A stretch of DNA of 64,000 bases from the NCBI GenBank assembly GCA_025350465.1, contig JANXXU010000052.1, positions 62,001-126,000 of the forward strand, given 5' to 3'. The notes beneath the pieces are model-generated. The model was not told the DNA's origin. It made no database searches and was given only the letters and a program-made list of their open reading frames with translations. Positions 10,123 to 22,460 of this stretch are shown here, piece after piece. A program made the translations under genes and the position numbers. This stretch comes from Alphaproteobacteria bacterium (GTDB lineage: Bacteria; Pseudomonadota; Alphaproteobacteria; Micropepsales; Micropepsaceae). Position 1 is the stretch's first letter. Every line of letters starts with the position of its first letter.

Positions 10123-11049
10123 ATGGCGCTTCAGACGACGATCAAGAACAAGATGGTTTGCCAAGGTGTCGGGGTACACACTGGCATTCTTTCTACTTTG
10201 ACACTCCTGCCGGCACCTGAAGGGACGGGAGTTGTTTTCCGCCGCACGGACCACCCGGGAATCGCGGGCGTCGTGCCGGCCCGCTACGACAGTGTCACCG
10301 ACACTCGACTCGGCACCACAATCGGCAACGTCTACGGCGTGAAGATTCACACGGTCGAGCACCTGATGGCCGCGATTGTCGGCTGTGGGGTCACGAACCT
10401 CGTCGCCGAGATCGATGGACCGGAAGTCCCGATCATGGACGGAAGCGCGGCACCGTTCGTGTTTTTGCTCGAATGCGCCGGCCTAACGCATCAATCCGCG
10501 CCGCAACGCGCCGTTCGCATTCGCGAAACGGTCCGCGTCGAAGACGGCGAAAAATACGCCGAACTAGCGCCTGGCATGGGCTTTTCGGCCGAGCTTGAAA
10601 TTGCATTCGAGAATTGCCCGGTGATCGATCGCCAGTTCTACTCGTTTGATCTCGACGGTCCGTCGTTTAAGGCCGAACTGGCGCGGGCTCGCACCTTCGG
10701 TTTTCGCCACGAGGTCGAGTATTTGCAATCGCAGGGCCACGCGCTCGGCGGATCTCTGACCAATTCGATCGTGGTCGACGGCGACCGCATCATGAACGAA
10801 GGCGGATTGCGCTACTCCGACGAATTCGTCCGGCACAAGCTGCTTGACGTCGTTGGCGACATGGCGCTCGCCGGGGCTCCGATCTTTGGCGCGTTCCGCG
10901 GCTTCAAGACCGGTCATGCACTCAACAATCGCTTGCTGCGCGAAGTGTTCAGCCGCCGTTCCGCGTGGGAAATGGTGACGCTGCATGCCCGCCGCACGGC
11001 ACCGGCGGCAGAGCGTGTCTATACCGGTGTGCTCGCGGCAGCAGAGTAG
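10123..11049 (+). CDS. lpxC: LpxC, UDP-3-O-acyl-N-acetylglucosamine deacetylase
   Basis: Zinc amidase catalysing the committed step of lipid A synthesis in the cytoplasm. The 308 residues include the zinc-site motif HTVEHLMAAI (His76, Glu79, His80). The second metal cluster RHKLLDVVGDMALAG and the segment FKTGHALNNRLL follow near the C terminus, completing the ligand set. GAGGGG lies 6-11 bases before ATG 10123. It sits after ftsZ as in most alphaproteobacteria, but is separated from it by 354 bp, so it may have its own promoter. Confidence 0.96.
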   Translation: MALQTTIKNKMVCQGVGVHTGILSTLTLLPAPEGTGVVFRRTDHPGIAGVVPARYDSVTDTRLGTTIGNVYGVKIHTVEHLMAAIVGCGVTNLVAEIDGPEVPIMDGSAAPFVFLLECAGLTHQSAPQRAVRIRETVRVEDGEKYAELAPGMGFSAELEIAFENCPVIDRQFYSFDLDGPSFKAELARARTFGFRHEVEYLQSQGHALGGSLTNSIVVDGDRIMNEGGLRYSDEFVRHKLLDVVGDMALAGAPIFGAFRGFKTGHALNNRLLREVFSRRSAWEMVTLHARRTAPAAERVYTGVLAAAE

Positions 11050-11069
11050 GCGGGAACGAATTTAGTCGG

Positions 11070-11124
11070 ACGCCGCGGGCTACGAGACCGCGGCGTTGCC
11101 ATTTCGGCACCCTGGTTGGTGCCG
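11070..11124 (+). terminator. Two tandem hairpins after lpxC
   Basis: The first stem is ACGCCGCGG / CCGCGGCGT (11070-11078 with 11088-11096, 9-base loop). The second is CGGCACC / GGTGCCG (11105-11111 with 11118-11124, 6-base loop). Both are perfect. Neither is followed by a T run, so they may be Rho-assisted ends or RNA-stabilising structures rather than classical intrinsic terminators. Confidence 0.5.
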
Positions 11125-11298
11125 TTGGGCGGCGGGCCGATACAACTTGAGACTTTCGACATGACGGGAGCGGTTTCTGCTGGCTAGCAAGTCGGCGCTG
11201 CTTACGGTAAAAACGCCCCGAATTACGGCCTGCCGCTCGATGCCCCCGGGCGGCGCTCGCCTTGTGCCTTGGCCCCCTCGAACCTTGTAAAGAACCCG

Positions 11299-12135
11299 AT
11301 GTCGAACATTGCGTTCCGTTTCCCGGTCCGGCGCCTTTCTATTGCACTGGTAACGGCGTTTTCGCTGTCTGCGTGTGCCGGCGACGAGGCCCTGAAGGAG
11401 GCGCCTGAAGCGCCACCCGAGAAGCTTTATAGCGATGCGCTCGATCAACTCGATCGCGATAATTGGCAGCTATGCGCGCAGGGCTTCGACGAGGTCGAGC
11501 GTCAGCACCCATATTCCGTGTGGGCGCGGCGGGCGATCTTGATGTCGGCCTACTGCTACTACCAGGCGAATAAATACACGGAAGCCATCACGGCGGCCGA
11601 TCGGTTCATCACGCTGCATCCGGGCAACAAGGAAGCGCCCTACGCCTACTATCTGAAAGCGGTGTCTCTTTATGAACAGATCGTCGACGTGGGCCGCGAT
11701 CAACGGCGTACCGAACAAGCCATGGGCGCGCTCACCGAACTTATCCGCCGCTTCCCGCAAACAGACTACGCCCGCGACGCGCGGCTGAAGCTCGACCTGA
11801 CGCGCGATCACTTGGCCGGCAAAGAGATGTCCATCGGACGGTATTATCTGCGCCGTAATGAGTATGTGGCCGCTATCAATCGTTTCCGCACCGTAATCGA
11901 GAAATATCAAACGACTAGCCACGTCCCTGAGGCTTTGCATCGCCTTGTGGAGTGCTACCTGTCGCTGGGCGTGAAGAAGGAAGCGCAGACCGCGGCGGCG
12001 GTGCTCGGGTACAATTATCCGGGCAGCGAGTGGTACGAAGACAGCTACAACCTGCTAGTCGAGAACAAGATCGAACCCCAGACAAAGCCGGACGAGAAAT
12101 CTTGGATCACCCACGCATGGTCGTCGGTCTTCTGA
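11299..12135 (+). CDS. bamD: BamD, outer-membrane assembly lipoprotein
   Basis: TPR lipoprotein of the BAM complex, which inserts beta-barrel proteins into the outer membrane; it is anchored to the inner leaflet of the outer membrane. ATG 11299 (278 residues) gives a clean signal peptide with lipobox LSAC, Cys26 being the acylated residue. A TTG 30 bases upstream is less likely. About five TPR-like helical hairpins follow (AQGFDEVERQHPYSVWARRAILMSAYCYY and similar), with YPGSEWYEDSY typical of the family. It lies between lpxC and recN as in many alphaproteobacteria. Confidence 0.94.
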   Translation: MSNIAFRFPVRRLSIALVTAFSLSACAGDEALKEAPEAPPEKLYSDALDQLDRDNWQLCAQGFDEVERQHPYSVWARRAILMSAYCYYQANKYTEAITAADRFITLHPGNKEAPYAYYLKAVSLYEQIVDVGRDQRRTEQAMGALTELIRRFPQTDYARDARLKLDLTRDHLAGKEMSIGRYYLRRNEYVAAINRFRTVIEKYQTTSHVPEALHRLVECYLSLGVKKEAQTAAAVLGYNYPGSEWYEDSYNLLVENKIEPQTKPDEKSWITHAWSSVF

Positions 12136-12170
12136 CCGGGGACCGGGTCGACACCGTGGTCTGAGCATCG

Positions 12171-16785
<4,615 letters not shown>

Positions 16786-16790
16786 CCGCT

Positions 16791-18620
16791 TCAGATGGCT
16801 CGCGTCGCCTGGTCGATCCAGGTGGCGGTTTCGCCGTCGACTCTGCCGGCATGCGCTTGACGGACGCGTGCGTGGTAGTCGTTGAGCCAGACGCGCTCGT
16901 CCGCCGTCAGCAGCGAGACATCGACACAGGCGAGATCGATGGGCGCGAGCGTCAAGGTCTCGAACGTCATCATCTTACGGTCGCCGCCGAAATCCTTTGG
17001 TTCGTTCACCGCTACCAGGTTTTCGATGCGAATGCCGTAGTGGCCAACTTTATAATAGCCGGGCTCGTTGGAAACGATCATGCCTGGGCGCAATGCAACA
17101 GTGATCGGGCGCTTCGAAATGTTCTGCGGGCCTTCGTGCACGCTGAGATAGGCGCCGACGCCGTGGCCAGTGCCGTGGTCGTAGTCGAGACCCGCATCCC
17201 ACAGGGACGAGCGCGCCAGCGTGTCGAGCTGAACACCCATGGTGCCTTCGGGAAAACGGGCGCGGGCGAGCGCGATGTGGCCCTTCAGGACGCGCGTGAA
17301 GCGATCCTTCATTTCGGTGGTCGGTGTGCCGATCGCAATGGTGCGCGTCACATCCGTCGTGCCGTCGAGATACTGGCCACCGGAGTCGATGAGATAGAGC
17401 GTGCCGGTCTCGATCTTGCGGTTGGATTTCTTGGTCACACGGTAATGCGGTAGCGCGCCGTTCGGCCCCGCCGCCGAAATCGATCCGAAGCTCAGATCTT
17501 TGAGCGCGCCGGTTTCGACACGGTATGCCTCCAGCGCGCGAGCCGCGGCAATTTCGTCAAGATGACCCTTGGGTGCCTCCTTGGCGATCCAGCACAGGAA
17601 GCGCGACAGAGCCGCGCCGTCGCGCACATGGGCATTGCGAACGCCTTGAAGCTCCGTCGAATTCTTGCAGGCCTTCGGCAAGAGGCACGGGTCCGTGGCG
17701 CGTATGACGCCGGCGCCGCCTTTGTGCAATCGGTCTAGCGCCCAGCCGGCCGCCGTTGCCGGATCAATTTGCACGCGTTTTTTCGCCCGGCCCAGCGATT
17801 CCAGATGCGCGGCGAATTCTTCGGGGGCGCGAACGGTGACGCCATTGCCGAGCCATGTATCGATACCCGGCGTGAATTTACGGCGATCGACGAAGAGATC
17901 GACATGACCGTCGGCGTTCAGCACGGCAAAGCTCAGCGGAAATGGCGTATGCGGCACGTCGCTGCCGCGGATGTTGAGGAGCCAGGCGATCGATTCCGGC
18001 AGTGTCAGCAGCGCTGCGTCTGCATTCGTTTCGCTGAGAGTTTTGGCGACGCGCTCTCGTTTGGATGACGAGCCCTCGCCCGCGAAGTCGAGCGTTTGTA
18101 TCGCAATGGCGCCCAACGGTGCAGCGGGTTGATCGTCCCACACGGCATCGAGTGGATTGTCGGCGCAAGCGACAAGCAGTCCGCCGGCGCGGGCAACGGC
18201 TGCCTGCAGCGCTTCGACTCCGTGAACTGTGTGAAGCCAGGGGTCGTAACCGAACTTGGCGCCTTTGGGCAGGTTCAATGCAATCCAGTCGGGCGGCGGT
18301 TGATCGATGAGAGATAGATTCTCGAATTGTTGGGCGTCGACCTGCTCGTGCGCCTGTACGGTGTAGCGTCCGTCGATGAAGATCGCAGCCTTCACCTGTA
18401 GGACGGCGGCGACGCCGGCCGAGCCGGTGAATGCGGTCAGCCACGACAACCGTTCGGCGCGGGGCGGCACGTATTCCCCTTGATGCTCGTCAGAGCGCGG
18501 AACGATGAACCCTTCGAGCCCGCGCCGCTTGAGCTCAGCGCGCAACGCGGCGAGGCGCGGCGCGCCTTGCGAAGGTTCGGTGGTGTCGGCGAAGGATTGA
18601 AACGCGGTTTGGTGCAGCAT
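16791..18620 (-). CDS. Xaa-Pro aminopeptidase (M24B family)
   Basis: Cleaves the N-terminal residue of peptides with proline in position two; cytoplasmic dimetal enzyme. The 609 residues match the long three-domain form found in alphaproteobacteria and eukaryotes. Two creatinase-like N-terminal domains (FIVPRSDEHQGEYVPPRAERLSWLTAFTGSAG at the start) precede the pita-bread catalytic domain. Metal ligands are in DSGGQYLDGTTDVTRT (two Asp), GTGHGVGAYLSVHEGP (His) and NEPGYYKVGHYGIRIEN (Glu). All appear present. Confidence 0.92.
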   Translation of the reverse strand: MLHQTAFQSFADTTEPSQGAPRLAALRAELKRRGLEGFIVPRSDEHQGEYVPPRAERLSWLTAFTGSAGVAAVLQVKAAIFIDGRYTVQAHEQVDAQQFENLSLIDQPPPDWIALNLPKGAKFGYDPWLHTVHGVEALQAAVARAGGLLVACADNPLDAVWDDQPAAPLGAIAIQTLDFAGEGSSSKRERVAKTLSETNADAALLTLPESIAWLLNIRGSDVPHTPFPLSFAVLNADGHVDLFVDRRKFTPGIDTWLGNGVTVRAPEEFAAHLESLGRAKKRVQIDPATAAGWALDRLHKGGAGVIRATDPCLLPKACKNSTELQGVRNAHVRDGAALSRFLCWIAKEAPKGHLDEIAAARALEAYRVETGALKDLSFGSISAAGPNGALPHYRVTKKSNRKIETGTLYLIDSGGQYLDGTTDVTRTIAIGTPTTEMKDRFTRVLKGHIALARARFPEGTMGVQLDTLARSSLWDAGLDYDHGTGHGVGAYLSVHEGPQNISKRPITVALRPGMIVSNEPGYYKVGHYGIRIENLVAVNEPKDFGGDRKMMTFETLTLAPIDLACVDVSLLTADERVWLNDYHARVRQAHAGRVDGETATWIDQATRAI

Positions 18621-18668
18621 GAGGGAAAACTAGAGGGCCGGACGCCAGGGCTCAAGCGATCTTGTGGT

Positions 18669-19646
18669 CTAGTTGACCCTCGTCCCGTGCATTTCGCGGT
18701 AGACGCCGGGGGTTACCCCGAACCGGCGCTCAAAGGCGCGGATCAGATGGTCGGAGCCTGAAAACCCGGCGCGGGCAGCAACCTGCGCAAGGTCGAAGGT
18801 CCGCGCCTCAAGAAGATGCCGGGCAGCATCCAGCCGTAGCGACTCGACAAACTTCGCGGGCGACACGCCGAGTTCCGCCTGGCAATGCCGGTGAAAGTTT
18901 CGCGGACTCATGTTGGCGCGATCGGCCAGCGTTTCGACGTCAAGCCGTTTGTCGAGATTGCGTTCAGCCCAGTCGGCAAGATCGGCGAGCCGACTGTCTT
19001 TCGTCGACTGCGCCACTAAAGTCGTCGAGAATTGCGTCTGATGGCCGGGCCGTCGCAAATAAACGACGAGCTGGCGCGCGATTGCCATTGCGATGTCGCG
19101 GCCGAAATCCTGCTCGACGAGCGCCAGCGACATGTCGATGCCGGTCGTGACGCCGGCAGAGGTCCAGCATTTGCCTTCGTTGATGTAAATCGCTTCAGGA
19201 TCGACGTCGAGGTCAGGAAAGTTTTGCTGCAAGTCGGTCGTCGCGCTCCAGTGCGTGGCGACGCGTTTTCCCTTTAGCGTGCCGGTCGCTGCAAGCAGAA
19301 ATGCGCCTGAACAGACCGAACACGCACGGCGTGCGTTCTTTGCCGCCACGCCGATCCAGTCCATGAAGTGCTTGTCGGCGAGCGCGTCGCGGATTCCTTT
19401 TTCATCGCCACCGGGGATGACGAGAGTGTCGATAGATTTCGGGGGGACACTGCGCAAAGAGTCCGCCGCTAGCGCAAAACCTGCTGAGGTTGTGATCGTG
19501 CCCGGCTTCGCGGCGACGAATTTTACGCGATAGGCTTCGCGGCCCAGCATTTGATTGGCGCTGCCGAAAACTTGACCGGGTCCGACCGCGTCCAGCGATT
19601 GCAGACGCGGGAAGATGGGAATGACGACGAGATGCGTTTTCGGCAT
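18669..19646 (-). CDS. GlxA-type regulator: DJ-1/PfpI domain fused to AraC HTH
   Basis: A 325-residue transcription factor. Residues 1-190 form a DJ-1/PfpI fold with the nucleophile-elbow cysteine Cys112 in SVCSGAFLLAATG. Residues from about 230 hold two AraC-type helix-turn-helix motifs (LDVETLADRANMSPRNFHRHCQAELG and LAQVAARAGFSGSDHLIRAFERRFGVTP). In this family the DJ-1 part is usually thought to sense a ligand. I chose ATG 19646 because MPKTHLVVIPIFP is a natural start; no Shine-Dalgarno is visible, and the operator-like dyad begins 2 bp upstream. It is divergent from the isonitrile-hydratase-like gene, its probable target. Confidence 0.88.
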   Translation of the reverse strand: MPKTHLVVIPIFPRLQSLDAVGPGQVFGSANQMLGREAYRVKFVAAKPGTITTSAGFALAADSLRSVPPKSIDTLVIPGGDEKGIRDALADKHFMDWIGVAAKNARRACSVCSGAFLLAATGTLKGKRVATHWSATTDLQQNFPDLDVDPEAIYINEGKCWTSAGVTTGIDMSLALVEQDFGRDIAMAIARQLVVYLRRPGHQTQFSTTLVAQSTKDSRLADLADWAERNLDKRLDVETLADRANMSPRNFHRHCQAELGVSPAKFVESLRLDAARHLLEARTFDLAQVAARAGFSGSDHLIRAFERRFGVTPGVYREMHGTRVN

Positions 19647-19647
19647 T

Positions 19648-19682
19648 TGGCACAAATACTCGATTACTTGTCATTTGTGCCA
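19648..19682. promoter_or_regulatory. Operator-like inverted repeat between the divergent DJ-1/PfpI genes
   Basis: Perfect 10-bp arms TGGCACAAAT (19648-19657) and ATTTGTGCCA (19673-19682), separated by 15 bp. It starts 2 bp before the regulator ATG and lies 46 bp before the divergent enzyme ATG. The size and symmetry fit an AraC-type dimer site. Binding by the neighbouring regulator, including autoregulation, is an inference. Confidence 0.7.
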
Positions 19683-19728
19683 TATCGAAGCGGTGGTAGC
19701 AATAGGCGACCTCAACGGAGACGCCCCA

Positions 19729-20427
19729 ATGACAGCGCCGTTTCACATTGGCCTCTTGCTCTATCCCAATCTGACGCAACTCGATCTCACTGGCCCCGCG
19801 CAGGTTCTGTCGCGCGCACCGGGCGCCAAGATGCACTACATCTGGAAGACCATCGAACCCGTTCCGTCGGACGCGGGTCTGTCGCTGATGCCGACGACGA
19901 CGTTCAGGGATTGCCCGCAGCTCGACCTCATCTGCGTACCGGGCGGCGCGGGTCAGACGGTGTTGATGAGCGACGAGGAGACATTGGGCTTTCTTCGCAC
20001 GCAAGCGGAGAAGGCGAAATACGTAACATCCGTGTGCACGGGCTCGCTGATACTGGGCGCAGCCGGGTTGATCAGCGGTTACAAATCCGCGTGCCATTGG
20101 ATGTGGCGTGAATACCTGCCGGCGTTCGGAGCGATTCCCGTGAACGCACGCGTGGTGAAGGATCGCAACCGCATCTCCGGCGGCGGCGTCACGGCGGGCA
20201 TCGATTTCGCCCTAACGGTCGTTGCCGAGATCTGGGGCGACGAAGCGGCCAAGATGATCCAACTCTTTCTTGAATATGACCCGCAACCACCGTTCGATTG
20301 CGGTTCGCCGGAACGCGCGGGGCCGGAGCTGGTCGCGAAGGCGAAAAAGCAGCTCGAGACGCTGGCGGCGTCGCGTGCGAAGCTGATCGACGAGGTCGCG
20401 GCGCGGCAAAGATTGGCTGCGCGGTAA
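19729..20427 (+). CDS. DJ-1/PfpI protein resembling isonitrile hydratase
   Basis: A 232-residue protein like the Pseudomonas isonitrile hydratase InhA, which converts isonitriles to N-formamides. The proposed catalytic cysteine is Cys103 in SVCTGSLILGAAGL, followed by Thr104; Asp19 lies in LTQLDLTGPAQVL. GGGVTAGIDFAL and the C-terminal EYDPQPPFDCGSPERAGPE are family-like. ATG 19729 is preceded by CGGAG. A relation to ThiJ/PfpI proteins of other function is possible, as several cluster members are uncharacterised. It forms a likely operon with the next gene. Confidence 0.78.
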   Translation: MTAPFHIGLLLYPNLTQLDLTGPAQVLSRAPGAKMHYIWKTIEPVPSDAGLSLMPTTTFRDCPQLDLICVPGGAGQTVLMSDEETLGFLRTQAEKAKYVTSVCTGSLILGAAGLISGYKSACHWMWREYLPAFGAIPVNARVVKDRNRISGGGVTAGIDFALTVVAEIWGDEAAKMIQLFLEYDPQPPFDCGSPERAGPELVAKAKKQLETLAASRAKLIDEVAARQRLAAR

Positions 20428-20452
20428 CTCTCAAATTCAGCGGAGTGCAACG

Positions 20453-21628
20453 ATGAAACTACGCACTGTGGCGATCTCATTGGCGATGGTCGTATCGGTC
20501 GGCGTTGTCGGCGTTGTCGGGGTCTATCTATCGTATCCGGGCGACGGCGACAGGTTCGCTGCGCCAAGACCTGTTACCGCTGAAGAAGCTGCACACACGT
20601 TGGCAGCGTTGAAGCCGCCGAAACGCGCGCGCCCCGTTGTCGCAGTCGTTGGCGCCAACGAGGGATCGGAGACCACCGACTATCTGATCCCCTATGGCGT
20701 GCTCAAACGCTCGGGTGTCGCCCATGTCGTGTCGCTCGGCGTGAGGCCGGGCCCGGTAATGCTGATGCCGGCTCTCACGATCGTGCCCGAGGCGACGGTC
20801 GGGGAATTCGACGCCCGATTCCCTGATGGTGCCGACTACGTGGTCGTGCCGGCACTGCACAACGCGAACAACCCTGCGATGATCGCTTGGATTAAAGCGC
20901 AATCGAGCAAGGGCGCAACGATCGTCGGCATCTGCGCAGGTGCGTGGGTCTTGGCGAATGCCGGGTTACTCGACGGGCGTGACGCGACAACGATTTGGGC
21001 GAGCATCGACGAACTTCGCGCCAAACACCCGACGATGCGTTACGTGCCAAACCGGCGCTACGTCGCCGACCGCGGCGTCGTGACGACAACCGGCGTGAGT
21101 GCGTCGCTGACGGTTTCTCTGGCGCTCGTTGAAGCTATCGCAGGCCACGAGCGCGCAGCAACGCTCGCGCACGAGATTGGCGCGCCGGGGTGGAACGCCG
21201 AGCACGCGAGCGGCGCTTTTCGGGTGAGGCGTAGCGATATCCGGGCGATGGTGCCGGTTCTCTTGGGTCTCGGGCGACACGAGACAGTCGGCATCCGCGT
21301 TTTCGCTGGTGTCGATGAGGTCTCCCTCGCGCTGACAGCAGATGCTTATATGACGACGAATCTGACGCAGGTGCTGGCGTTGGCTGATAACACAGAGCCG
21401 GTGGTGACGGCGCAAGGCATCCGCCTCGTGCCCGACGGCGTGCGCGGAAGGGCGCGGGTCGATGTGATGGCGGCCGATGTTTCGCGTGACACGCCCGTGG
21501 CGGCTTTTGAGCGGGCCTTTGCTGATATTGGCGCACGATACGGGCGCGACTACGCTTCTCTCTCGCACCTGGCCCTTGAATACCCGGAGAGCGACGCGCG
21601 AGGTGCCGTCAGGGCCGCGCGAGAGTGA
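20453..21628 (+). CDS. Membrane-anchored DJ-1/PfpI-domain protein
   Basis: A 391-residue protein with an N-terminal membrane segment (about 8-28, ISLAMVVSVGVVGVVGVYLSY), either a signal anchor or an uncleaved signal. A DJ-1/PfpI domain follows, with elbow cysteine Cys161 in VGICAGAWVLANAGLL. After about residue 250 the sequence no longer looks like that fold; the region includes repeated short hydrophobic strands (VGIRVFAGVDEVSLALTADAY) and is unassigned. It is 25 bp after the isonitrile-hydratase-like gene with GGAG upstream, so probably cotranscribed. The role is unknown; a periplasmic location is inferred. The 3' end overlaps prmA by 20 bp on the opposite strand. Confidence 0.72.
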   Translation: MKLRTVAISLAMVVSVGVVGVVGVYLSYPGDGDRFAAPRPVTAEEAAHTLAALKPPKRARPVVAVVGANEGSETTDYLIPYGVLKRSGVAHVVSLGVRPGPVMLMPALTIVPEATVGEFDARFPDGADYVVVPALHNANNPAMIAWIKAQSSKGATIVGICAGAWVLANAGLLDGRDATTIWASIDELRAKHPTMRYVPNRRYVADRGVVTTTGVSASLTVSLALVEAIAGHERAATLAHEIGAPGWNAEHASGAFRVRRSDIRAMVPVLLGLGRHETVGIRVFAGVDEVSLALTADAYMTTNLTQVLALADNTEPVVTAQGIRLVPDGVRGRARVDVMAADVSRDTPVAAFERAFADIGARYGRDYASLSHLALEYPESDARGAVRAARE

Positions 21629-22460
21629 GCGTAATCCAGCCTTCGAGGGCGCTGCGGCGCACGAGGTGCAGGCTTTGTACGCGCGCGGCGGCGAGGACAT
21701 AGTTGGCTTGCTCGTCGAGGAGGCCAGAGAGGATCGCGTTTCCGCCCGGCGCGAGGTGTCGGCGAATGCCGGGCATCAGTTTGACCAGCGGACCCGCTAA
21801 GATGTTCGCGAAGATGAGATCGTATGGTGCGCCGTCGGCGATGTAGGGCGCGCGGAATCCGTCGCCGCTGGATATGCGTAGATGCGGCACGGCGCGGTTG
21901 ATACGCGCGTTCTCGCGAGTCTTGGCAACCGCAAGCGGATCGATGTCGGTGGCGACGGCGGCACGGTGAACGCTGCGTGCGAAGGCCATCGCGAGAACGC
22001 CGGTGCCGCACCCCAAATCGAGTGCGTTGCGAAATCGGCGCCGCTTCCACAATGCGTCAAACGCCAAAAGACAGCCGCGCGTCGTGCCGTGATGACCGGT
22101 GCCGAAGGCATACGACGCTTCGATCTTGAGGGCGATTGCGTTCGCCGGTATCGCGCCCGTCGAATGCGATCCATGAATGAAGAAGCGCCCGGCGTGCACC
22201 GGCGGCAAGCCGTCGAGCGCGCGCGCCACCCAATTTTCGTCCATCACAGGGATGATGCGCATCGCGACGCCAGTCGCGGCGGCGAGCGCTTGTTCGTCCG
22301 GCGGGGCGGCGAAGAAGGCTTCGATCTCCCACAGCCCTCGCTCGCCGAGCTCAAACGACGAGACAGCCGGCGGCGTGGGATCGAGCGCTTCAAGTGCCTC
22401 GACCAGTCGCTGTGCGTCGAGCTTCGGGAGGACGGCGCGTGCTTTCCAGCAGGAGATCAT
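21609..22460 (-). CDS. prmA: PrmA, ribosomal protein L11 methyltransferase
   Basis: S-adenosylmethionine-dependent enzyme that trimethylates L11. ATG 22460 (283 residues) overlaps the uvrD stop by 4 bp. The N-terminal substrate-recognition part (to about 110) is followed by YAFGTGHHGTTRGCLLAFD, then the SAM loop LDLGCGTGVLAMAFARS and LIFANILAGPLVKLMPGI, the family N-P-P-Y-like region. The sequence fits the shorter alphaproteobacterial type. The start was chosen by the overlap and by MISCWKARAVLPK being family-like. Confidence 0.9.
   Translation of the reverse strand: MISCWKARAVLPKLDAQRLVEALEALDPTPPAVSSFELGERGLWEIEAFFAAPPDEQALAAATGVAMRIIPVMDENWVARALDGLPPVHAGRFFIHGSHSTGAIPANAIALKIEASYAFGTGHHGTTRGCLLAFDALWKRRRFRNALDLGCGTGVLAMAFARSVHRAAVATDIDPLAVAKTRENARINRAVPHLRISSGDGFRAPYIADGAPYDLIFANILAGPLVKLMPGIRRHLAPGGNAILSGLLDEQANYVLAAARVQSLHLVRRSALEGWITLTLARP

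Noticed and set aside
9548-10123. A 191-codon plus-strand frame running from the ftsZ tail into the gap
   Set aside because: It overlaps the conserved FtsZ C terminus in another frame and shows no domain or sensible start in the gap.
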